A stretch of 64,000 nucleotides of DNA from positions 496,001 through 560,000 of the forward strand of contig NW_027480423.1 of NCBI RefSeq assembly GCF_051401765.1. Direction: 5' to 3'. Both the position numbers and the translations under genes were made by a program. Below the pieces are notes generated by a model that made no database searches, had not been told where the DNA came from, and was given only the letters and a program-made list of their open reading frames with translations. Position 1 is the first letter of the stretch, and each line of letters opens with the position of its first letter. This stretch comes from Calliopsis andreniformis. Lineage: Eukaryota > Arthropoda > Insecta > Hymenoptera > Andrenidae. Shown piece by piece: positions 54,201 to 64,000 of the stretch.

Positions 54201-55901
54201 AGAAGTAAACGCCAGAAGCATAAAATACGATATAAATACAACAGCTTTTCCATCGTATAAAAGGATTAATTGCAACCAGTTTGAACGTGATGGACATTTC
54301 TCCCTTCCGGGCAACCTAGGCTTCACTCTAGGGCGTTGCTCCACTAGATCGAACAGCTACGGCCTTAGAAGTCAACGCCTGAGGCATAAAGTACAATATA
54401 AATACAACAGCGTTTCCATCGTATAAAACGAATAATTGCAACCAGTGTGAAAGTTATGATCATTTCTACATTCCGAGCAACCTAGGATTCACCCTATAGC
54501 GTTGCTCCAACAGATTGAATAGTTAGGGCCTTAGAAGTCAACGCCCGAAGCATAAAATGCAATAAAAATACAACAGTGTTTCCATAATATAACAGGAATA
54601 ATTGCATCCAGTTTGAAAGTGATGGCCAATTCTACGTCCCGGACAACCTAGGCTTCACTCTAGGGCGGTGCTCCACCAGATCGAACAGTTAGTGCCTTAG
54701 AAGTCAACGCCAGAAGCATAAAATACAATATAAATACAACAGCTTTTCCGTCGTATAAAACGAATAATTGCAACCAGTATGAAACTTATGGTCATTTCTA
54801 CTTTCCGAGCAACCTAAGCTTCACCCTAGGGAGTTGCTCCAACAGATTGAATAGTTAGGGCCTTAGAAGTCTACGCCCGAACCATAAAATGCAAAAAAAA
54901 TACAACAGTGTTTCCATCATAGCAGGAATAATTGCGACCAGTTTGAAAGTGATGGCCAATTCTACGTTCCGGGCAACCTAGGCTTCACTCTAGGGCGCTG
55001 CTCCACCAGATCGAATAGTTAGTGCCTTAGAAGTCAACGCCAGAAGTATAAAATACAATATAAATACAACAGTTTTTCCATCGTATGAAACAAATAATTG
55101 CAACCAGTATGAAACTTATGGTCATTTCTAGTTTCCGAGCAACCTAGAATTCACTCTACGGCGTTGCTCCACCAGATCGAATAGTTAGGTCCTTAGAAGT
55201 AAACGCCAGAAGCATAAAATACGATATAAATACAACAGCTTTTCCATCGTATAAAAGGAATAATTGCAAACAGTGTGAAAGTTATTGTCATTTCTACGAT
55301 CCGGGCAAGCTAGGCTTCACCCTAGGCTGTTGTTCCACCAGATCGAATAGTTAGGGCCTAAGAAGTAAACGCCAGAAGCATAAAATACAATAAAAATACA
55401 ACAGTTTATCCATCGTATAACAAGATCAATTGCAACCAGATTGAAAGTGATGGCCAATTCTACGTTTCGGGCAACCTAGGATTCACCCTATAGCGTTGCT
55501 CCACCAGATAGAATAGTTAGGTCCTTAGAAGTCAACGCCCGAAGCATAAAATGCAATAAAAATACAACAGTGTTTCCATAATATAACAGGAATAATTGCA
55601 ACCAGTTTGAAAGTGATGGCCAATTCTGCGTCCCGGGCAACCTAGGTTTCACTCCAGCGCGGTGCTCCACCAGACCGAATAGTTACGGCCTAAGAAGTCA
55701 ACGCCAGAAGCATAAAATACGATATAAATACAACAGCATTTCCATCATATAAAACGAATAATTGCAACCAGTATGAAACTTATGGTCATTTCTACTTTCC
55801 GAGCAAGCTAGGCTTGACCCAATGGCGTTGCTCCAACAGATTGAATAGTTAGCGCCTTAGAAGTCAACGCCCGAAGCATAAAACGCAGTAAAAATACAAC
55901 A
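51241..55901. repeat. Transitional domain with 3-, 6- and 7-monomer repeats
   Basis: Monomers of the right-hand classes in a less regular order. Short block repeats are visible at an offset of 1162 bp (51256 and 52418, seven monomers) and 996 bp (AAAAGGATTAATTGC at 53264 and 54260). A third repeat has an offset of 498 bp (CCTAGGATTCACCCTATAGC at 53983 and 54481). No gene, no marker monomer. Confidence 0.75.
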
Positions 55902-57561
55902 GTGTATCTATCATATAACAGGAATAATTGCAACCAGTTTGAAAGTGATGGCCAATTCTACGTTCCAGGCAACCTAGGCTTCACTCTAGGGCGTTGCTCC
56001 ACCAGATCGAGTAGTTAGTGCCTTAGACGTCAACGCCAGAAGCATAAAATACGATATAAATACAACAGTTTTTCCATCGTATAAAACGAATAATTGCAGC
56101 CAGTATGAAACTTATGGTCATTTCTACTTTCCGAGCAACCTAGGCTTCACCCTAGGGCGTTGCTCCAACAGATTGAATAGTTAGGGCCTTAGAAGTCAAC
56201 GCCCGTACCATAAAATGCAAAAAAAATACAACAGTGTTTCCATCATATATCAGGAATAATTGCAACCAGTTTGAAAGTGATGGCCAATTCTACGTTCCGG
56301 GCAACCTAGGTTTCACTCCAGCGCGTTGCTCCACCAGACCGAATAGATAGTGCCTTAGAAGTCAACGCCAGAAGCATAAAATACAATATAAATACAACAG
56401 CTTTTCCATCGTATAAAACGAATAATTGCAGCCAGTATGAAACTTGTGGTCATTTCTACTTTCCGAGCAACCTAGGCTTCACCCTAGGGCGTTGCTCCAA
56501 CAGATTGAATAGTTAGGGCCTTAGAAGTCATCGCACGAACCATAAAATGCAAAAAAAATACAACAGTGTTTCCATCATATATCAGGAATAATTGCAACCA
56601 GTTTGAAAGTGATGGCCAATTCTACGTTCCGGGAAACCTAGACTTCACTCTAGGGCGTTGCTCCACCAGACCAAATAGTTACGGCCTAAGAAGTCAACGC
56701 CAGAAGCATAAAATACGATATAAATACAATAGCCGTTCCACCGTATAAAACGAATAATTGCAACCAGTATGATACTTATGGTCACTTCTACTTTCCGAGC
56801 AAGCTAGGCTTCACTCTAGGGTGTTGCTCCAACAGATTGAATAGTTAGGGCCTTAGAAGTCAACGCCCGAAGCATAAAATGCAAGAAAAATGCAACAGTG
56901 TTTCCATCATATAATAGGAATAATTGCAACCAGTTTGGAAGTGATGGCCAATTCTACGTTCCGGGCAACCTACGCTTCGCTCTAGGGCGTTGCTCCACCA
57001 GATCGAATAGATAGTGCCTTAGAAGTCAACGCCAGAAGCATAAAATACAATATAAATACAACAGTTTTTCCATCGTATAAAACGAATAATTGCAACCAGT
57101 ATGTAACTTATGGTCATTTCTACTTTCCGGGCAACCTAGGCTTCACCCTAGGGTGTTGCTCCAACAGATTGAATAGTTAGGGCCTTAGAAGTCAACGCCC
57201 GAACCATAAAATGCAAAAAAAATACAACAGTGTTTCCATCATATATCAGGAATAATTGCAACCAGTTTGAAAGTGATGGCCAATTCTACGTTCCGGGAAA
57301 CCTAGACTTCACCCTAGGGCGTTGCTCCACCAGACCAAATATTTACGGCCTAAGAAGTCAACGCCAGAAGCATAAAATACGATATAAATACAACAGCTTT
57401 TCCATCGTATAAAAGGAATAATTGCAAACAGTGTGAAAGTTATTGTCATTTCTACGATCCGGGCAAGCTAGGCTTCACCCTAGGCTGTTGTTCCACCAGA
57501 TCGAATAGTTAGGGCCTAAGAAGTAAACGCCAGAAGCATAAAATGCAATAAAAATACAACA

Positions 57562-58059
57562 GTTTATCCATCGTATAACAAGATCAATTGCAACCAGATT
57601 GAAAGTGATGGCCAATTCTACGTTCCGGGCAACCTAGGATTCACCCTATAGCGTTGCTCCACCAGATAGAATAGTTAGGTCCTTAGAAGTCAACGCCCGA
57701 AGCATAAAATGCAATAAAAATACAACAGTGTTTCCATAATATAACAGGAATAATTGCAACCAGTTTGAAAGTGATGGCCAATTCTGCGTCCCGGGCAACC
57801 TAGGTTTCACTCCAGCGCGGTGCTCCACCAGACCGAATAGTTACGGCCTAAGAAGTCAACGCCAGAAGCATAAAATACGATATAAATACAACAGCATTTC
57901 CATCATATAAAACGAATAATTGCAACCAGTATGAAACTTATGGTCATTTCTACTTTCCGAGCAAGCTAGGCTTGACCCTATGGCGTTGCTCCAACAGATT
58001 GAATAGTTAGGGCCTTAGAAGTCATCGCACGAACCATAAAATGCAAAAAAAATACAACA
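57562..58059 (+). repeat. Three-monomer segment that shifts the dimer register
   Basis: Units at 57562 (GTTTATCCATCGTATAACAAG) and 57728 (GTGTTTCCATAATATAACAGG) are both of the first class and stand 166 bp apart instead of 332. The dimer phase is therefore displaced by one monomer between 57230 and 58060 (830 bp, five monomers). The same pair occurs at 55404 and 55570, offset 2158 bp. Confidence 0.8.
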
Positions 58060-60051
58060 GTGTTTCCATCATATATCAGGAATAATTGCAACCAGTTTGA
58101 AAGTGATGGCCAATTCTACGTTCCGGGAAACCTAGACTTCACTCTAGGGCGTTGCTCCACCAGACCAAATAGTTACGGCCTAAGAAGTCAACGCCAGAAG
58201 CATAAAATACGATACAAATACAATAGCCGTTCCACCGTATAAAACGAATAATTGCAACCAGTATGATACTTATGGTCACTTCTACTTTCCGAGCAAGCTA
58301 GGCTTCACCCTAGGGTGTTGCTCCAACAGATTGAATAGTTAGGGCCTTAGAAGTCAACGCCCGAAGCATAGAATGCAAGAAAAATGCAACAGTGTTTCCA
58401 TCATATAATAGGAATAATTGCAACCAGTTTGGAAGTGATGGCCAATTCTACGTTCCAGGCAACCTAGGCTTCACTATAGGGCGTTGCTCCACCAGATCGA
58501 GTAGTTAGTGCCTTAGACGTCAACGCCAGAAGCATAAAATACAATATAAATACAACAGTTTTTCCATCGTATAAAACGAATAATTGCAGCCAGTATGAAA
58601 CTTATGGTCATTTCTACTTTCCGAGCAACCTAGGCTTCACCCTAGGGCGTTGCTCCAACAGATTGAATAGTTAGGGCCTTAGAAGTCAACGCCCGTACCA
58701 TAAAATGCAAAAAAAATACAACAGTGTTTCCATCATATATCAGGAATAATTGCAACCAGTTTGAAAGTGATGGACAATTCTACGTTCCGGGCAACCTAGG
58801 TTTCACTCCAGCGCGTTGCTCCACCAGACCGAATAGATAGTGCCTTAGAAGTCAACGCCAGAAGCATAAAATACAATATAAATACAACAGCTTTTCCATC
58901 GTATAAAACGAATAATTGCAGCCAGTATGAAACTTGTGGTCATTTCTACTTTCCGAGCAACCTAGGCTTCACCCTAGGGCGTTGCTCCAACAGATTGAAT
59001 AGTTACGGCCTTAGAAGTCATCGCACGAACCATAAAATGCAAAAAAAATACAACAGTGTTTCCATCATATATCAGGAATAATTGCAACCAGTTTGAAAGT
59101 GATGGCCAATTCTACGTTCCGGGAAACCTAGACTTCACTCTAGGGCGTTGCTCCACCAGACCAAATAGTTACGGCCTAAGAAGTCAACGCCAGAAGCATA
59201 AAATACGATATAAATACAATAGCCGTTCCACCGTATAAAACGAATAATTGCAACCAGTATGATACTTATGGTCACTTCTACTTTCCGAGCAAGCTAGGCT
59301 TCACCCTAGGGTGTTGCTCCAACAGATTGAATAGTTAGGGCCTTAGAAGTCAACGCCCGAAGCATAGAATGCAAGAAAAATGCAACAGTGTTTCCATCAT
59401 ATAATAGGAATAATTGCAACCAGTTTGGAAGTGATGGCCAATTCTACGTTCCGGGCAACCTAGGCTTCGCTCTAGGGCGTTGCTCCACCAGATCGAATAG
59501 ATAGTGCCTTAGAAGTCAACGCCAGAAGCATAAAATACAATATAAATACAACAGTTTTTCCATCGTATAAAACGAATAATTGCAACCAGTATGTAACTTA
59601 TGGTCATTTCTACTTTCCGAGCAACCTAGGCTTCACCCTAGGGTGTTGCTCCAACAGATTGAATAGTTAGGGCCTTAGAAGTCAACGCCCGAAGCATAAA
59701 ATGCACTAAAAATACAACAGTGAATCTATCATATAACAGGAATAATTGCAACCAGTATGGAAGTGATGGCCAATTCTACGTTCCGGGCAACCTAGGCTTC
59801 ACTCTAGGGCGTTGCACCACCAGATCGAGTAGTTAGTGCCTTAGACGTAAACGCCAGAAGCATAAAATACAATATAAATACAACAGTTTTTCCATCGTAT
59901 AAAACGAATAATTGCAGCCAGTATGAAACTTATGGTCATTTCTACTTTCCGAGCAACCTAGGCTTCACCCTAGGGCGTTGCTCCAACAGATTGAATAGTT
60001 AGGGCCTTAGAAGTCAACGCCCGAACCATAAAATGCAAAAAAAATACAACA

Positions 60052-61047
60052 GTGTTTCCATCATATATCAGGAATAATTGCAACCAGTTTGAAAGTGATT
60101 GCCAATTCTACGTTCCGGGAAACCTAGACTTCACCCTAGGGCGTTGCTCCACCAGACCAAATAGTTACGGCCTAAGAAGTCAACGCCAGAAGCATAAAAT
60201 ACGATATAAATACAATAGCTGTTCCACCGTATAAAACGAATAATTGCAACCAGTATGAAACTTATGGTCACTTCTACTTTCCGAGCAAGCTAGGCTTCAC
60301 CCTAGGGTGTTGCTCCAACAGATTGAATAGTTAGGGGTTTAGAAGTCAACGCCCGAACCATAAAATGCAAAAAAAATACAACTGTGTTTCCATCATATAT
60401 CAGGAATAATTGCAACCAGTTTGAAAGTGATGGCCAATTCTACGTTCCGGGCAACCTAGGTTTCACTCCAGCGCGGTGCTCCACCAGACCGAATAGTTAT
60501 GGCCTAAGAAGTCAACGCCAGAAGCATAAAATACGATATAAATACAACAGCATTTCCATCATATAAAACGAATAATTGCAACCAGAATGAAACTTATGGT
60601 CATTTCTACTTTCCGAGCAAGCAAGGCTTGACCCTATGGCGTTGCTCCAACAGATTGAATAGTTAGGGCCTTAGAAGTCAACGCCCGAAGCATAAAATGC
60701 AGTAAAAATACAACAGTGTATCTATCATATAACAGGAATAATTGCAACCAGTTTGAAAGTGATGGCCAATTCTACGTTCCAGGCAACCTAGGCTTCACTC
60801 TAGGGCGTTGCTCCACCAGATCGAGTAGTTAGTGCCTTAGACGTCAACGCCAGAAGCATAAAATACAATATAAATACAACAGTTTTTCCATCGTATAAAA
60901 CGAATAATTGCAGCCAGTATGAAACTTATGGTCATTTCTACTTTCCGAGCAACCTAGGCTTCAGCCTAGGGCGTTGCTCCAACAGATTGAATAGTTAGGG
61001 CCTTAGAAGTCAACGCCCGAACCATAAAATGCAAAAAAAATACAACA
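60052..61047 (+). repeat. 996-bp higher-order unit, order D1-D2-D3
   Basis: Hexamer with dimers starting at 60052, 60384 and 60716. The next unit (61048-62043) repeats it with few changes, for example AATAGTTAGGGGTTTAG near 60329 against the usual TTAGGGCCTTAG. A third copy begins at 63040 and is cut by the window end. Confidence 0.92.
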
Positions 61048-62043
61048 GTGTTTCCATCATATATCAGGAATAATTGCAACCAGTTTGAAAGTAATGGCCA
61101 ATTCTACGTTCCGGGAAACCTAGACTTCACCCTAGGGCGTTGCTCCACCAGACCAAATAGTTACGGCCTAAGAATTCAACGCCAGAAGCATAAAATACGA
61201 TATAAATACAATAGCTGTTCCACCGTATAAAACGAATAATTGCAACCAGTATGAAACTTATGGTCACTTCTACTTTCCGAGCAAGCTAGGCTTCACCCTA
61301 GGGTGTTGCTCCAACAGATTGAATAGTTAGGGCCTTAGAAGTCAACGCCCGAACCATAAAATGCAAAAAAAATACAACTGTGTTTCCATCATATATCAGG
61401 AATAATTGCAACCAGTTTGAAAGTGATGGCCAATTCTACGTTCCGGGCAACCTAGGTTTCACTCCAGCGCGGTGCTCCACCAGACCGAATAGTTATGGCC
61501 TAAGAAGTCAACGCCAGAAGCATAAAATACGATATAAATACAACAGCATTTCCATCATATAAAACGAATAATTGCAACCAGAATGAAACTTATGGTCATT
61601 TCTACTTTCCGAGCAAGCTAGGCTTGACCCTATGGCGTTGCTCCAACAGATTGAATAGTTAGGGCCTTAGAAGTCAACGCCCGAAGCATAAAATGCAGTA
61701 AAAATACAACAGTGTATCTATCATATAACAGGAATAATTGCAACCAGTTTGAAAGTGATGGCCAATTCTACGTTCCAGGCAACCTAGGCTTCACTCTAGG
61801 GCGTTGCTCCACCAGATCGAGTAGTTAGTGCCTTAGACGTCAACGCCAGAAGCATAAAATACAATATAAATACAACAGTTTTTCCATCGTATAAAACGAA
61901 TAATTGCAGCCAGTATGAAACTTATGGTCATTTCTACTTTCCGAGCAACCTAGGCTTCACCCTAGGGCGTTAATCCAACAGATTGAATAGTTAGGGCCTT
62001 AGAAGTCAACGCCCGTACCATAAAATGCAAAAAAAATACAACA
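61048..62043 (+). repeat. 996-bp higher-order unit, order D1-D2-D3
   Basis: Second adjacent copy of the 60052 unit. One monomer carries GGGCGTTAATCC near 61966 in place of GGGCGTTGCTCC, a private change useful as an assembly anchor. Confidence 0.92.
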
Positions 62044-63039
62044 GTGTTTCCATCATATATCAGGAATAATTGCAACCAGTTTGAAAGTGATGGCCAATTC
62101 TACGTTCCGGGCAACCTAGGTTTCACTCCAGCGCGTTGCTCCACCAGACCGAATAGATAGTGCCTTAGAAGTCAACGCCAGAAGCATAAAATACAATATA
62201 AATACAACAGTTTTTCCATCGTATAAAACGAATAATTGCAGCCAGTATGAAACTTGTGGTCATTTTTACTTTCCGAGCAACCTAGGCTTCACCCTAGGGC
62301 GTTGCTCCAACAGATTGAATAGTTAGGGCCTTAGAAGTCAACGCACGAACCATAAAATGCAAAAAAAATACAACAGTGTTTCCATCATATATCAGGAATA
62401 ATTGCAACCAGTTTGAAAGTGATGGCCAATTCTACGTTCCGGGAAACCTAGACTTCACTCTAGGGCGTTGCTCCACCAGACCAAATAGTTACGGCCTAAG
62501 AAGTCAACGCCAGAAGCATAAAATACGATATAAATACAATAGCCGTTCCACCGTATAAAACGAATAATTGCAACCAGTATGATACTTATGGTCACTTCTA
62601 CTTTCCGAGCAAGCTAGGCTTCACCCTAGGGTCTTGCTCCAACAGATTGAATAGTTAGGGCCTTAGAAGTCAACGCCCGAAGCATAAAATGCAAGAAAAA
62701 TACAACAGTGTTTCCATCATATAATAGGAATAATTGCTACCAGTTTGGAAGTGATGGCCAATTCTACGTTCCGGGCAACCTAGGCTTCACTCTAGGGCGT
62801 TGCTCCACCAGATCGAATAGATAGTGCCTTAGAAGTCAACGCCAGAAGCATAAAATACAATATAAATACAACAGTTTTTCCATCGTATAAAACGAATAAT
62901 TGCAACCAGTATGAAACTTATGGTCATTTCTACTTTCCGAGCAACCTAGGCTTCACCCTAGGGCGTTGCTCCAACAGATTGAATAGTTAGGGCCTTAGAA
63001 GTCAACGCCCGTACCATAAAATGCAAAAAAAATACAACA
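62044..63039 (+). repeat. 996-bp unit with rearranged dimer order D2-D1-D4
   Basis: Same length and register as its neighbours, but the dimers come in the order D2 (62044), D1 (62376), D4 (62708). The closest relative of this string is 56234-57229 (D2 at 56234, D1 at 56566, D4 at 56898). The unit may have been inserted from there or from an unseen copy. Confidence 0.85.
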
Positions 63040-64000
63040 GTGTTTCCATCATATATCAGGAATAATTGCAACCAGTTTGAAAGTGATGGCCAATTCTACG
63101 TTCCGGGAAACCTAGACTTCACTCTAGGGCGTTGCTCCACCAGACCAAATAGTTACGGCCTAAGAAGTCAACGCCAGAAGCATAAAACACGATATAAATA
63201 CAATAGCTGTTCCACCGTATGAAACGAATAATTGCAACCAGTATGAAACTTATGGTCACTTCTACTTTCCGAGTAAGCTAGGCTTCACCCTAGGGTGTTG
63301 CTCCAACAGATTGAATAGTTAGGGCCTTAGAAGTCAACGCCCGAAACATAAAATGCAAAAAAAATACAACAGTGTTTCCATCATATATCAGGAATAATTG
63401 CAACCAGTTTGAAAGTGATGGCCAATTCTACGTTCCGGGCAACCTAGGTTTCACTCCAGCGCGTTGCTCCACCAGACCGAATAGTTACGGCCTAAGAAGT
63501 CAACGCCAGAAGCATAAAATACGATATAAATACAACAGCATTTCCATCATATAAAACGAATAATTGCAACCAGTATGAAACTTATGGTCATTTCTACTTT
63601 CCGAGCAAGCTAGGCTTGACCCTATGGCGTTGCTCCAACAGATTGAATAGTTAGGGCCTTAGAAGTCAACGCCCGAAGCATAAAATGCAGTAAAAATACA
63701 ACAGTGTATCTATCATATAACAGGAATAATTGCAACCAGTTTGAAAGTGATGGCCAATTCTACGTTCCAGGCAACCTAGGCTTCACTCTAGGGCGTTGCT
63801 CCACCAGATCGAGTAGTTAGTGCCTTAGACGTCAACGCCAGAAGCATAAAATACAATATAAATACAACAGTTTTTCCATCGTATAAAACGAATAATTGCA
63901 GCCAGTATGAAACTTATGGTCATTTCTACTTTCCGAGCCACCTAGGCTTCACCCTAGGGCGTTGCTCCTACAGATTGAATAGTTAGGGCCTTAGAAGTCA
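63040..64000 (+). repeat. 996-bp higher-order unit, order D1-D2-D3, truncated by window end
   Basis: Dimers at 63040, 63372 and 63704 repeat the 61048 unit at an offset of 1992 bp. The last 35 bp of the hexamer lie beyond the window, so the array continues to the right. Confidence 0.9.

Larger units (their letters stand above)
1..64000. repeat. 166-bp satellite DNA array, about 385 head-to-tail monomers
   Basis: Every part of the window is a variant of one 166-bp unit in a single orientation. The period is read directly from recurring words: the word following AATAGT (TAGGGCCTTAGAAG or TAGGGCCTAAGAAG) returns every 166 bp, and block offsets are multiples of 166 give or take a few bases (332, 996, 1494, 1992, 15609). 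Most monomers share ATAAAATAC, AATAATTGC, CAACCTAGG, GGGCGTTG and AGATCGAATAG. The length is close to that of DNA in a nucleosome plus linker, as in many centromeric satellites. A centromeric or pericentromeric location is inferred, not shown. No rRNA, tRNA, transposon, microsatellite or gene interrupts the array. Medicago MtR1/MtR3 and the Prunus centromere repeat are known 166-bp satellites, but identity with either was not tested. Confidence 0.98.
55902..64000 (+). repeat. Right-hand higher-order repeat: 332-bp dimers in 996-bp hexamers
   Basis: Two monomer classes alternate. One has GTGTTTCCATCATATATCAGG and GATGGCCAATTC. The other has TATAAAACGAATAATTGC and CTTATGGTCA(C/T)TTC. First-class units start at 58060, 58392, 58724, 59056, then every 332 bp to 63704 without a slip. 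Dimer subtypes are D1 (GAAACCTAGACTTCAC), D2 (GTTTCACTCCAGCGCG), D3 (GTATCTATCATATAACAGG) and D4 (CATATAATAGGAATAATTGC). From 58060 their order is D1 D4 D2, D1 D4 D3, D1 D2 D3, D1 D2 D3, D2 D1 D4, D1 D2 D3, a 996-bp hexamer with shuffled dimers. From 55902 to 57230 the order is D3 D2 D1 D4 D1. Confidence 0.92.

Noticed and set aside
1..64000. CRISPR array
   Set aside because: The 166-bp units are repeated throughout without unique spacers, and no cas gene is present.
1..64000. Promoters, tRNA/5S genes or transposon ends suggested by TATAAAA and TATAAATA words
   Set aside because: These words are part of the AT-rich half of every monomer. No RNA polymerase III boxes, terminal repeats or target-site duplications were seen.

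Overview
The window is one uninterrupted block of tandemly repeated satellite DNA. The unit is 166 bp, so the 64 kb hold about 385 monomers, all in the same orientation, with no gene, RNA gene, transposon or unique spacer that I can see. This is typical of eukaryotic centromeric or pericentromeric heterochromatin. The monomer is about 41% GC and bipartite: an AT-rich part (about 25% GC over some 60 bp) and a GC-richer part carrying a near-invariant dyad around two CCTAGG words. Satellites of 166 bp are known, for example in Medicago (MtR1/MtR3) and Prunus. I match these on length only and cannot name the species from sequence.

Layout. (1) 1-5708: the most diverged monomers, with only short duplicated patches. 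(2) 5709-16310: a mosaic of block duplications (offsets 2655, 3486 and 3819 bp, plus a 10459-bp link into the next block), punctuated by a very diverged 'marker' monomer that usually recurs every 8 to 13 monomers. (3) 16311-31919 and 31920-47528: two almost identical direct copies of a 15,609-bp block of 94 monomers. Only four substitutions were noticed, and the junction monomer is itself a mosaic. (4) 47529-55901: monomers of the type found late in the big block, with a further duplication of about 1.6 kb, a small island of mid-array type monomers, and 3-, 6- and 7-monomer repeats. (5) 55902-64000: an ordered higher-order repeat of alternating monomer classes, giving a strict 332-bp dimer register and a 996-bp hexamer.

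No protein-coding gene is proposed. The many 60-100 aa open frames on both strands are copies of the same monomer read by chance. Because 166 is not a multiple of 3, a frame cannot persist from monomer to monomer, and the longest open frame is 103 codons. The interest of the window lies in how the array evolves: nested unequal exchange from single dimers up to 94 monomers, a regionally confined marker monomer that lost the conserved dyad, and a younger dimer-based higher-order repeat on the right flank.
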